DNA from: a virus
DNA: 41,125 nucleotides
IMG/VR virus record: IMGVR_UViG_3300006923_000053
Span: 1 to 41,125 of that record
Direction: 5' to 3' (one strand)
Below, piece after piece: positions 36,101-41,125 of the stretch. The notes under the pieces were generated by a model. The model saw only the letters and a list, made by a program, of their open reading frames with translations, was not told the DNA's origin and searched no databases. The position numbers and the translations under genes are program-made. Numbering within the stretch: the first letter of the stretch is position 1; each line of letters opens with the position of its first letter.

Positions 36101-36717
36101 AAGAAACTATATATAAACATGTGGAGAACAATAAAATGAAGATTACTAGGAAAGAACTAAATAGAATTATTCTACAGGAAGTGGCTGCTGTCACCGAAGC
36201 TGGCAGTGAATGGCTACAGGGTAGGGACCCTGGTGCGCTTGTCGGTAGACCCGGTGCCACCCTTGGCGACCTTACAGACATAGAGAAAGAAACATTGAGG
36301 TCTAAGGAGTGGGCGGATACGGCTATGGATATGGATGCTGGATTTGATTACGACGAGACAGATAGTATCGATTTTGAAGATGGGGTCGAAGTGCTTAAGC
36401 AGCAAGCCAACAAATTAGCAGATGAGATAGCTGGTATGTATATGCAGTATGAAGACCTAACTAAAGAGCACACCCGATTAAGAGGGGAACGTAAGAGCAC
36501 CAAGTGGCCTAGAAAGAGAAGGGAGATAGAGACTAAGATAGCTGGTATCGTTAAACGGATGAACGGCATAAAGGGTCAGATTAATAAGGCTTGGAGTAAA
36601 TCAGTGGAGCTTCCCCCCACCGGCTACACCGAAAAAGTTAATGATGCACTACAGAGCCCTGGATCAAAGGCATATTCTGCCCTCATGGCTAAAGTTCGAA
36701 GTGGTAGAACTGTTTGA
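33109..36717 (+). CDS. Mosaic protein with annexin-like repeat, PG-binding-like motif and three amphipathic tags
   Basis: 1202 residues; ATGA overlap with the resolvase, GGAG 10 bases upstream. In order: amphipathic tag 1 (residues 4-21, LTEAQIFQMIEEES); an annexin-like repeat (about 70-141) with AMGGQVGTDE, LANS and LSGELRDF; an acidic E/D/Y run (163-199) and a Pro/Thr/Ser linker; a peptidoglycan-binding-type motif (about 228-262, GQIQAILNRRG ... LFGPKTLAAWQ); a Lys-rich coiled-coil (345-410); tag 2 (413-430); Gly/Ala/Lys-rich stretch; a hydrophobic segment (about 510-536, FLGVGIVGRLVGWFFSW); a helical region; a Thr/Gly/Pro/Ala linker (750-785); a basic coiled-coil (910-1000); tag 3 at about 1010 (MKITRKELNRIILQEVAAV); and an acidic plus helical tail. 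Not a recognised family as a whole. The mix suggests a virion-packaged or envelope-acting protein; function is unknown. Confidence 0.6.
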   Translation: MSLKLTEAQIFQMIEEESKFLVEVKQEIPPDLIWGEIEGKIVKWWQLIDLWKGYRAPEKWKKIKGFSPARKASFLYSAMGGQVGTDEGMVYACLANSKEENELIEAKYNERHGDNALKQHLSGELRDFGEVKYLTIALLLLEGHKRWLWSAENSRVRLGAIEAEYADEEEPTAEEEYEEEYEDEEEYEDEEESADEEEPAVPPASTPTPASTPTPASAQRGKILFPKSDEVGQIQAILNRRGASLTPDELFGPKTLAAWQEATNSTTVPRSAKEALKALTPQAVPQAAPQTASAPGYKIPPRKIQAQILAYDKAIRLSTNGWKPEGTGINYAAPKPKDLQNDKFYAQFDLKDLQRKIADLTTQAQSARVNIKKKNLTKQLTAATTNYKERNQRILNAKQEREKLERKYSTSSLSEAQIQEIIQEETLKVLKKKLDEDIGAQLGAAEKSSARGLGSLGAKKGTFASKVSTAAKGAYGATKTAGQAMGFIGDRGSKALVAAAGSAKKGTGSALLRFLGVGIVGRLVGWFFSWPVMVGWQVWDELVSPFTIEAERGDITKTYKQMANSQEASQKRDNIDKFSGDFLIKVQEYVKGYKGFSFLDLVLDLTGGLTNIILNFNTDLVGFITSKFTDNPVSAAIKKRRVEASVQFFKVLQEYGPEVRDSEGNIVPNTPQKVQSLEQALSTKIDEFLKQEYDILLTTDMAELIGDSIPTKDEAKAELQASANPLIKACLDYYSFIGGAQASQGRKASATTTAGPTAGPTAGPTATGAAAGTAVAATTRTTPKPATYSGRARELTQKVVDLLKSHGVKDSDQQGAWISWSKRVTKKDNTVRDQTILSVIEEWFGLTGEKTMRENRELMEAVGLVLPVKGEYEFEDFVRWLEDNNEQSGLPPKYGLWDPRHLRRYLNYVRTFKRSEARAARQDKRSERISNRAKENREEILSLARELESLGDSKKDAKKVNRINKKIERLTGAAERKDTRAQKVQKVKLRKKDVKNLEETIYKHVENNKMKITRKELNRIILQEVAAVTEAGSEWLQGRDPGALVGRPGATLGDLTDIEKETLRSKEWADTAMDMDAGFDYDETDSIDFEDGVEVLKQQANKLADEIAGMYMQYEDLTKEHTRLRGERKSTKWPRKRREIETKIAGIVKRMNGIKGQINKAWSKSVELPPTGYTEKVNDALQSPGSKAYSALMAKVRSGRTV
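33316..33531 (+). other. Annexin-like repeat within the 1202-residue protein
   Basis: Residues about 70-141 line up with a single annexin repeat: AM-G-x-x-GTDE, hydrophobic positions on the second helix, LANS in place of the L..RS turn, a Tyr on the third helix, then L...L.GEL..F and a LTIALLL helix. The acid E124 is 38 residues after D86, the same spacing as in the type II Ca-binding loop of annexin repeats (from memory of annexin A5: GLGTD ... E72). One repeat only; annexins normally have four. Confidence 0.6.
33604..33705 (+). repeat. Acidic short tandem repeats (GAAGAGGAATAC-type)
   Basis: In-frame near-repeats of GACGAAGAGGAA and GAAGAGGAATAC encode an E/D/Y-rich stretch (EEEYEEEYEDEEEYEDEEE). 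This is an intrinsically disordered, highly acidic spacer between the annexin-like part and the peptidoglycan-binding-like part, and a likely site of length variation. Confidence 0.75.
33715..33759 (+). repeat. 18-bp tandem repeat, 2.5 copies
   Basis: CCTGCTTCTACACCTACT occurs at 33715-33732 and 33733-33750 with a partial third copy, encoding (PASTPT)n. It forms a flexible Pro/Thr/Ser linker directly in front of the peptidoglycan-binding-like motif. Confidence 0.85.
33790..33894 (+). other. Peptidoglycan-binding-like motif (PG_binding_1 type)
   Basis: Residues about 228-262 show GQIQAILNRRG, a short turn, then DELFGPKTLAAWQEA. This matches the usual 'vrxLQxxLnxxG ... DGxFGpxTxxAv' pattern of the three-helix PG_binding_1 domain, though shorter, and with E in place of the usual G of 'DGxFG'. 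It is flanked by disordered linkers, as such modules usually are. Confidence 0.55.
34398..34407 (+). other. Run of ten A residues inside the coding frame
   Basis: TTA AAA AAA AAA CTA encodes L-K-K-K-L just after amphipathic tag 2. Both other frames end at once after the run: TGA at 34413-34415 in the -1 frame and TAG at 34409-34411 in the +1 frame. Slippage would give a truncated product of about 433-435 residues. Confidence 0.6.
34636..34716 (+). other. Putative membrane segment in the 1202-residue protein
   Basis: About residues 510-536 are hydrophobic with two Arg (LLRFLGVGIVGRLVGWFFSW, then PVMVGW). It could be a single transmembrane or membrane-inserting helix. It is preceded by a Gly/Ala/Lys-rich stretch and followed by an acidic region. 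Could also be a buried helix. Confidence 0.45.
35365..35406 (+). repeat. 12-bp tandem repeat, 3.5 copies
   Basis: ACAGCAGGCCCC is repeated perfectly at 35365-35376, 35377-35388 and 35389-35400, followed by ACAGCA. It encodes (TAGP)3TA, a flexible linker between helical regions of the 1202-residue protein. Its GC content stands out against the surrounding AT-rich DNA. Confidence 0.9.
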
Positions 36718-36742
36718 CACCTAACTAAAGCCATGCTATACT
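36714..36742 (+). promoter_or_regulatory. Sigma70-type promoter for the primase operon
   Basis: TTGACA (36714-36719), a 17-base spacer, then TATACT (36737-36742). The -35 box is a perfect match, the -10 has one mismatch to TATAAT, and the spacing is optimal. The -35 overlaps the TGA stop (36715-36717) of the upstream gene. The predicted start of transcription, about 7 bases past the -10, falls on or beside the A of the primase ATG (36749). It would be read by unmodified host polymerase, fitting early or middle expression of the replication genes. Confidence 0.75.
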
Positions 36743-36748
36743 CATGGC
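36730..36748. promoter_or_regulatory. Palindromic operator-like site around the -10 box
   Basis: GCCATG (36730-36735) and CATGGC (36743-36748) form a perfect 6-bp inverted repeat whose 7-base centre CTATACT contains the whole -10 hexamer. A dimeric repressor bound here would block the promoter. The repressor is not identified in this window. Confidence 0.5.
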
Positions 36749-37681
36749 ATGAGAGAAAAGCTTCAGATCCTGAAAGATGTTCTTGGACAGTACCGTGTGT
36801 CGAACCAAGAACATCTTTTTCTATGTCCATATTGCGAACACCACAAAAGAAAATTCTCCATTAATATAGAAAAGAATGTCTATAAATGTTGGGTTTGTGA
36901 TACTCGTGGCCTTGACATATATCAGATTATTCGTAAGCACGGCTCTTTTAATAATGTCCAGCAGTGGAGGGTCCTCACCAACAAGGTAGAAATAGGTGAA
37001 TTTGACAACCTTTTTGGAGAACCAGAGGAGATAAAAGAAGAAAAGATACCTCTTCCAAAAGAGTTTGTCTCTCTTGTTAATGATGCTCCTGTCACAGCTA
37101 GACCACCTCTGAACTATCTAAAAAAACGTGGAGTGACAAAAGAAGACATTCTTCGATGGAAAATAGGATATTGCTATGATGGGGTCTACAAAAATAGAAT
37201 TATTGTCCCATCATTTGGTATGACGGGCTATGCTAATTTCTTTATTGCCCGTTCATATAACGGAGATTGGAAGAGATATAAGAATCCCCAAGTCAATCGA
37301 AATATCATCTTTAATGAGTTATACGTTGATTGGGACAAAGATGTTATTTTAGTTGAGGGTGCCTTTGATGCTATTCGAGCTTATTCTATTGGCTCATCGA
37401 TACCTCTTTTGGGGTCCACATTGAGGATAGAATCCAAACTATTCCAATCAATAGTGAGGCATGATCCAAAAGTTTATGTCGCATTAGATGAAGATGCGCA
37501 ATATAAATCTTCAAAGATAACTCAAAATCTAATGAAATATGGTATAAAAACTTATTCAATAGATACTTCTGGCTACGAAGACATAGCAGAAATGCCAAGA
37601 GAAGTTCTTCAAATTAGAAAAGAAGAAGCAACTGTAATGGATTCAAACAACTATTTATTCCAGAGAATAAGGAGTTTATAA
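36749..37681 (+). CDS. DNA primase, zinc-finger plus TOPRIM (DnaG/gp61 type)
   Basis: 310 residues, similar in size to T4 gp61. Residues 24-53 form a zinc-binding ribbon: CPYC (C26, C29) with His31/His32, and CWVC (C47, C50). The TOPRIM catalytic core follows: ILVEGAFDAIRA (residues 200-211; E203, D207), VALDEDA (244-250; D247, D249) and a last Asp near IDTSG (272). It would make RNA primers for lagging-strand synthesis, working with a replicative helicase not seen in this window. No helicase domain is fused. The ATG has no Shine-Dalgarno and coincides with the predicted transcription start of the promoter at 36714-36742, so it may be translated leaderless; no other Met precedes the zinc ribbon. 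Confidence 0.88.
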   Translation: MREKLQILKDVLGQYRVSNQEHLFLCPYCEHHKRKFSINIEKNVYKCWVCDTRGLDIYQIIRKHGSFNNVQQWRVLTNKVEIGEFDNLFGEPEEIKEEKIPLPKEFVSLVNDAPVTARPPLNYLKKRGVTKEDILRWKIGYCYDGVYKNRIIVPSFGMTGYANFFIARSYNGDWKRYKNPQVNRNIIFNELYVDWDKDVILVEGAFDAIRAYSIGSSIPLLGSTLRIESKLFQSIVRHDPKVYVALDEDAQYKSSKITQNLMKYGIKTYSIDTSGYEDIAEMPREVLQIRKEEATVMDSNNYLFQRIRSL

Positions 37682-37682
37682 T

Positions 37683-38735
37683 ATGCTTAAAATTTCAGAT
37701 AATGACATTATGTCTTTGGTAAATAAATCCTTCCAGAGGGAAGCCAGAAAAAGGGGCCTTCTCGCTGAAGAAGAGGGTAACGAAGGGATCAAACAATTAG
37801 ACATAAAGCTTTTTAAACTCTTTATAAATGAAAAGTTATGGGGTACTTCTAGGGAGAAATCTCTAGAGGGTAGACTATTAAATCAGGTAGTGTCCACTAT
37901 TAAAGGAGAGACAGCATTAGAAAAAATACTAGATCTTAATAATATTATTAATGACCAAGTAAAGACTTCTACGAAAGATTGTTCCTTTGACCAATTATTT
38001 TCTAGAATAACCCTGTTAAACACAATTAGTTCGTTGGTTCACGAATTCGAGCCAGGAGCAGGCGGGCAAATATTAGAAGGATTTTTAGCAGGATTGCTGG
38101 GTGGCCGACAAGTTAAATCCCTCGGAGGCCAGCAGGAAGACTTGGTAGATTTAGAGGCAGGAGAAAAATTTTATAGTATAAAACTTATGACACCGAATAC
38201 AGAACACAAAGCAGGAGCAAAGGGTAGCTATGACCTCTTATATCAAAATCTTTTTATGGAAGGTAAAGCAATAGAGTATATTATCTTTTTGAAAGCTACG
38301 GAAAACAAGATAATAGTAAAGAGCTTTGTTATTACAAAAGATAATATATTATCTTTTTTTAGTGATAAATATCGATCAAAAGTGGAGGGGTACCTCTCCT
38401 TGAGGATGGAAGGGACAGAATCAACCATAGCTCTAAAGCAAACTGGTTTGGGGAAGAAGTTTCATTTACGAAAGTCCTACTACAGTAGATCAGAAAGCTA
38501 TGGCGAGGGGGTGTTAGATATAGATACAATAGCTATGCTTAAGGCTGCCGAGGCTAATTTGATTGAACTGGCAGTGGAAGCTAGTAACCTTATCACATCG
38601 GTTAATAACATGATAGAGGGTGTGAACTCTTATCTCTTGGCAAGCAGCCTGCCATCCGACGCTCAAGCAAAAGTCCAGGACGTTAGTAATAATATAAATA
38701 TATTTGCACAAAAACAACTAACATCTTGTGGCTAA
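37683..38735 (+). CDS. Unknown protein, possible PD-(D/E)XK-like nuclease fold
   Basis: 350 residues, starting one base after the primase stop, so clearly in the same operon. The N-terminus (LKISDNDIMSLVNKSFQREA) is amphipathic and resembles the tags of the 1202-residue protein. Residues 118-142 (LVHEFEPGAGGQILEGFLAGLLGG) form a Gly-rich helix pair with acids; then EDLVDLEAGEKFYSIKLMTP (about 152-171) suggests two strands with D153/D156 and K167, reminiscent of the PD-(D/E)XK core, and a GSYDLLYQN helix follows. The usual D/E before x-K is Ser here, so the nuclease assignment is weak. The C-terminal ~80 residues are helical and end with Cys. Context between primase and SbcDC supports a DNA-related role. 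Confidence 0.45.
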   Translation: MLKISDNDIMSLVNKSFQREARKRGLLAEEEGNEGIKQLDIKLFKLFINEKLWGTSREKSLEGRLLNQVVSTIKGETALEKILDLNNIINDQVKTSTKDCSFDQLFSRITLLNTISSLVHEFEPGAGGQILEGFLAGLLGGRQVKSLGGQQEDLVDLEAGEKFYSIKLMTPNTEHKAGAKGSYDLLYQNLFMEGKAIEYIIFLKATENKIIVKSFVITKDNILSFFSDKYRSKVEGYLSLRMEGTESTIALKQTGLGKKFHLRKSYYSRSESYGEGVLDIDTIAMLKAAEANLIELAVEASNLITSVNNMIEGVNSYLLASSLPSDAQAKVQDVSNNINIFAQKQLTSCG

Positions 38736-38768
38736 AGAGAACATAACCAGTTATAAGCTAACAAAACC

Positions 38769-38777
38769 GGAGGAAGG
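38769..38777 (+). promoter_or_regulatory. Ribosome binding site of the SbcD-SbcC fusion
   Basis: GGAGGAAGG lies directly before the ATG at 38778, in the 42-base gap after the unknown gene. It sets the start codon, which also gives the expected short N-terminus before the first metallophosphatase motif. Confidence 0.75.
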
Positions 38778-41125
38778 ATGGGACTTAAATTCTGTCACTT
38801 GGCTGACACACATATTAGAAACCTTAGGTATCACAAGGAGTATAGGGGAGTATTCAGCCAATTATACGAATATCTCAGAGAAGAGAAGGTAGATTACATT
38901 ATACATTGTGGCGACATAGCCCATACAAAGACTCAGATATCTCCAGAATTTGTAGATATGTGCTCAGATTTTTTAAACAGTTTAGCGGATATTGCCCCAA
39001 CGTATGTAATACTTGGGAACCATGATGGTAACCTTAAAAATTCAGGCCGTTTAGACGCCCTCACGCCTATCGTAGAGGCTCTTGGGCACCCAGACCTACA
39101 TCTGCTCAAGGACTCCCAGGAAGTTTATTTAAGGGACGGTTTTGCCCTTAATGTGCTATCTGTATTTGATGAGTACGGCTGGGATGATCCATCCAATTAT
39201 GATAATGTAAATATAGCCGTATATCATGGGTCAATTTCCAACTGCCAGACTGATACTGGTTGGATTATGGAGAAGGGTGAACATGATATAAATATATTTG
39301 AAGAGTTTGACTATGCCTTTCTCGGAGATATTCATAAGGAGCAAGCCATGGATAGTAAAGGTAAGATCCGCTATCCAGGTTCCACCATACAGCAAGGGTT
39401 TGGAGAAACAGAGGATAAAGGTATACTTATCTGGGAGATACAGGATCGGGACAGATTTACAGTTAAAAGAAAGACCTTTCATAATCCCAAGCCTTTCATC
39501 ACCGTTGAATTGGAGCAGGGCAAGGTACCAGAAATAGAAATCCAAGAGGGTGCTCGTGTACGTCTTGTGTCTATTGAGAATATAACTCTTGAGGATATGA
39601 AGAAGGCTGTCGATGTAGCCCAACATAAATTTAAGCCTGAAAGTATTTCCTTTTTAAGTAGAAACATAAGTCAGCATAGTCTTGCCAGCGATACAGTGGA
39701 AAATATTCATCATGATGACCTTCGGGATATTGTAGTCCAGCGTAGACTCATAAAAGAGTTCTTAGCAGATTATCAATTAAATGATAACATTATAAATAAG
39801 ATAATTGAGTTGAATGACAAATACAATTTGATGGCCGAAGAAAAAGAAGAGATTCTTCGAAATGTTAATTGGAAGATTAGAACCTTAACTTTTGACAACC
39901 TCTTTAACTATGGAGAAGATAACAGAGTAAATTTTGCCAACCTTAATGGAATAGTCGGGATCTTTGGAAAGAATTTCTCTGGCAAATCTAGTATTATTGA
40001 TAGTTTTCTCTACACAATGTTTAATACAACATCAAAGAATGAGAGAAAAAATCTTAACGTCATAAACTATGATAAAGATTATGCCTGTGGTGACCTGGAG
40101 CTTATGACAGAAGACGGAACCATATGGAACATCAACAGAAAGTCAGATAAATATACTAAGAAATCAAAAGGCCAACAGATTGTTGAAGCTAAAACAGATG
40201 TCGCGTTTTTTTCTACTGCAATAGATGGTATATCAACCATTCTGAATAGCACTACGAGAAATGAAACTGATAAAGAGATAAGAAAAACTTTTGGAACAAT
40301 TGATGATTTCTTACTCACATCTATGTCATCGCAGCTAGATTCACTTTCTTTCATTAGAGAAGGGTCTACCAAGAGAAAAGAAATCTTTGCTAAGTTCCTG
40401 GATCTTGAATTGTTTGATAGAAAGTTTAAGTTTGCCAAGTCGGAAGCGTCTAGCCTGCGTGGTGCTCTGAAGAGGCTTGAGGGCAAGGACTTCGCTTCTT
40501 CTATAGACGAAGTCCTATACGATTTGCAGGAGTGTATTTTTGAACACGAAGAAAAGCAAAGCGAAAAGGCAAAAGTAGAAGAGTCTATCAAGGAGCACAA
40601 TATTGCTATCGAAGAGTTAAATATAATGATACGTGATACTCCCACTGAGCTTATTAATATTGCCAAACTTCGCCGAGAGCTTACTAATAAGAAAAACCAA
40701 CATATTTCTTTAGTAGACGCCAACGCAGACCTCAAAGAAAAGTTGATGTTTTCAACAGAGATGCTACAGCAGATACAAGAATATATCAATAATTTTAACA
40801 TTGATGTTTATAGGAATAGGATCAACAAATCCACGGAACTTGAAAATTTATTATCAAAGATAGATAATAAAATAGGGCAAGAAGAGAGAGCCAAATCCAG
40901 GAACGAAAGACAGACTTTAATTTTGGATGGAATTCCTTGTGGAACGCAATATCCAACCTGTAAGTTTATTAAAGATGCCTATGTAGCTAAAGCAAATATA
41001 CCTGAAAATGAAAAGAGCATAGGTATCTTGTCCAACAAGAAGGAGGAATGCAAAGAAAAAATATCCGCCTACCAAGCTGGAGAGGCCAAGACTTATGTTG
41101 AAAAATATGATAGACTCTTAAAGAA
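38778..41125 (+). CDS. SbcD-SbcC (gp47-gp46) fusion: Mre11-type nuclease plus Rad50-type ATPase, 3'-truncated
   Basis: The frame is open from the ATG to the end of the window (782 codons and two bases), with no stop between the two halves. Residues 1 to about 355 carry the calcineurin-type phosphoesterase motifs of SbcD/Mre11: HLADTHI (D10, H12), IHCGDIAHT, ILGNHDG, VYHGSIS and FLGDIHK. From about residue 364 the Rad50/SbcC head begins (WKIRTLTFDNLFNYGE), with Walker A FGKNFSGKSS at about 396-405 and the Q-loop region LLTSMSSQLDSLSF. A coiled-coil follows, with a Cys pair CGTQYPTC (near residue 721) at the expected hook. In T4 these are separate genes 47 and 46, needed for recombination-dependent replication and host DNA breakdown. 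The ATPase C-terminus (signature motif, Walker B) lies outside the window. Confidence 0.9.
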   Translation, partial: MGLKFCHLADTHIRNLRYHKEYRGVFSQLYEYLREEKVDYIIHCGDIAHTKTQISPEFVDMCSDFLNSLADIAPTYVILGNHDGNLKNSGRLDALTPIVEALGHPDLHLLKDSQEVYLRDGFALNVLSVFDEYGWDDPSNYDNVNIAVYHGSISNCQTDTGWIMEKGEHDINIFEEFDYAFLGDIHKEQAMDSKGKIRYPGSTIQQGFGETEDKGILIWEIQDRDRFTVKRKTFHNPKPFITVELEQGKVPEIEIQEGARVRLVSIENITLEDMKKAVDVAQHKFKPESISFLSRNISQHSLASDTVENIHHDDLRDIVVQRRLIKEFLADYQLNDNIINKIIELNDKYNLMAEEKEEILRNVNWKIRTLTFDNLFNYGEDNRVNFANLNGIVGIFGKNFSGKSSIIDSFLYTMFNTTSKNERKNLNVINYDKDYACGDLELMTEDGTIWNINRKSDKYTKKSKGQQIVEAKTDVAFFSTAIDGISTILNSTTRNETDKEIRKTFGTIDDFLLTSMSSQLDSLSFIREGSTKRKEIFAKFLDLELFDRKFKFAKSEASSLRGALKRLEGKDFASSIDEVLYDLQECIFEHEEKQSEKAKVEESIKEHNIAIEELNIMIRDTPTELINIAKLRRELTNKKNQHISLVDANADLKEKLMFSTEMLQQIQEYINNFNIDVYRNRINKSTELENLLSKIDNKIGQEERAKSRNERQTLILDGIPCGTQYPTCKFIKDAYVAKANIPENEKSIGILSNKKEECKEKISAYQAGEAKTYVEKYDRLLK

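Noticed and set aside
36693-36711. AGTTC...GAACT inverted repeat before the primase promoter as a terminator
   Set aside because: Only five base pairs with a nine-base loop and no T-run; too weak for an intrinsic terminator.
38728-38892. GTG-started 54-codon frame overlapping the start of the SbcD-SbcC fusion
   Set aside because: It overlaps the fusion's well-supported start and first motif in another frame, has no Shine-Dalgarno, and its product shows no recognisable pattern.
39231-39626. 131-codon open frame on the - strand
   Set aside because: Antisense to the SbcD half, whose catalytic motifs continue through the region; no independent support.
40079-40801. 240-codon open frame on the - strand
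   Set aside because: It lies wholly inside the SbcC half of the fusion, has a low-complexity Ser/Leu/Ile composition typical of antisense translation, and lacks a ribosome site or motif.

Overview
The window reads as part of the genome of a tailed, contractile-tail (myovirus-type) phage, most likely a distant T4-like lineage of the kind common in marine viromes. Evidence: all 18 genes lie on the + strand and are packed end to end with 1-11 base overlaps or very short gaps. A gp25-like baseplate wedge protein is followed by a gp6/baseplate-J-like protein. The replication and recombination genes at the right end (RuvC-like resolvase, zinc-finger/TOPRIM primase, SbcD-SbcC/gp47-gp46) are of phage T4-like type. 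The DNA is AT-rich. I see no rRNA, tRNA, CRISPR array, integrase or insertion sequence. No intergenic gap exceeds about 50 bases.

Layout. 1-8847: the 3' part of a probable hub/spike-type gene, a second spike-like virion protein, and a 2388-residue protein of unknown fold. 8850-12646: the recognisable baseplate core (gp25-like, gp6-like, and a protein with a DNRLRE/carbohydrate-binding-like front half). 12643-29021: four very long or mid-size structural genes, including a 2793-residue protein with two LamG-like domains. 29072-32582: three smaller structural genes, the last two of which are paralogues. 32579-36717: a RuvC-like nuclease translationally coupled to a 1202-residue mosaic protein carrying an annexin-like repeat, a peptidoglycan-binding-like motif, a hydrophobic segment and three copies of a short amphipathic motif. 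36714-38735: a near-ideal sigma70-type promoter embedded in a palindrome, then primase and an unknown, possibly nuclease-like gene. 38778-41125: a single-chain SbcD-SbcC fusion that runs off the right end.

How the genes fit together. The left three quarters encode the baseplate and the fibres or decorations around it. They are probably transcribed as one long late message, since spacing is tight and no terminators are visible. The right quarter holds DNA metabolism genes (primase, resolvase, end-processing nuclease/ATPase), with a separate host-type promoter in front of the primase. That promoter would let the replication block be expressed independently of the structural block. The gene at the boundary (33109-36717) is the most unusual item: its domain mix (membrane/Ca-type, cell-wall-type and a repeated helical tag) fits a virion-packaged or envelope-acting protein better than a DNA enzyme, but its function is unknown.
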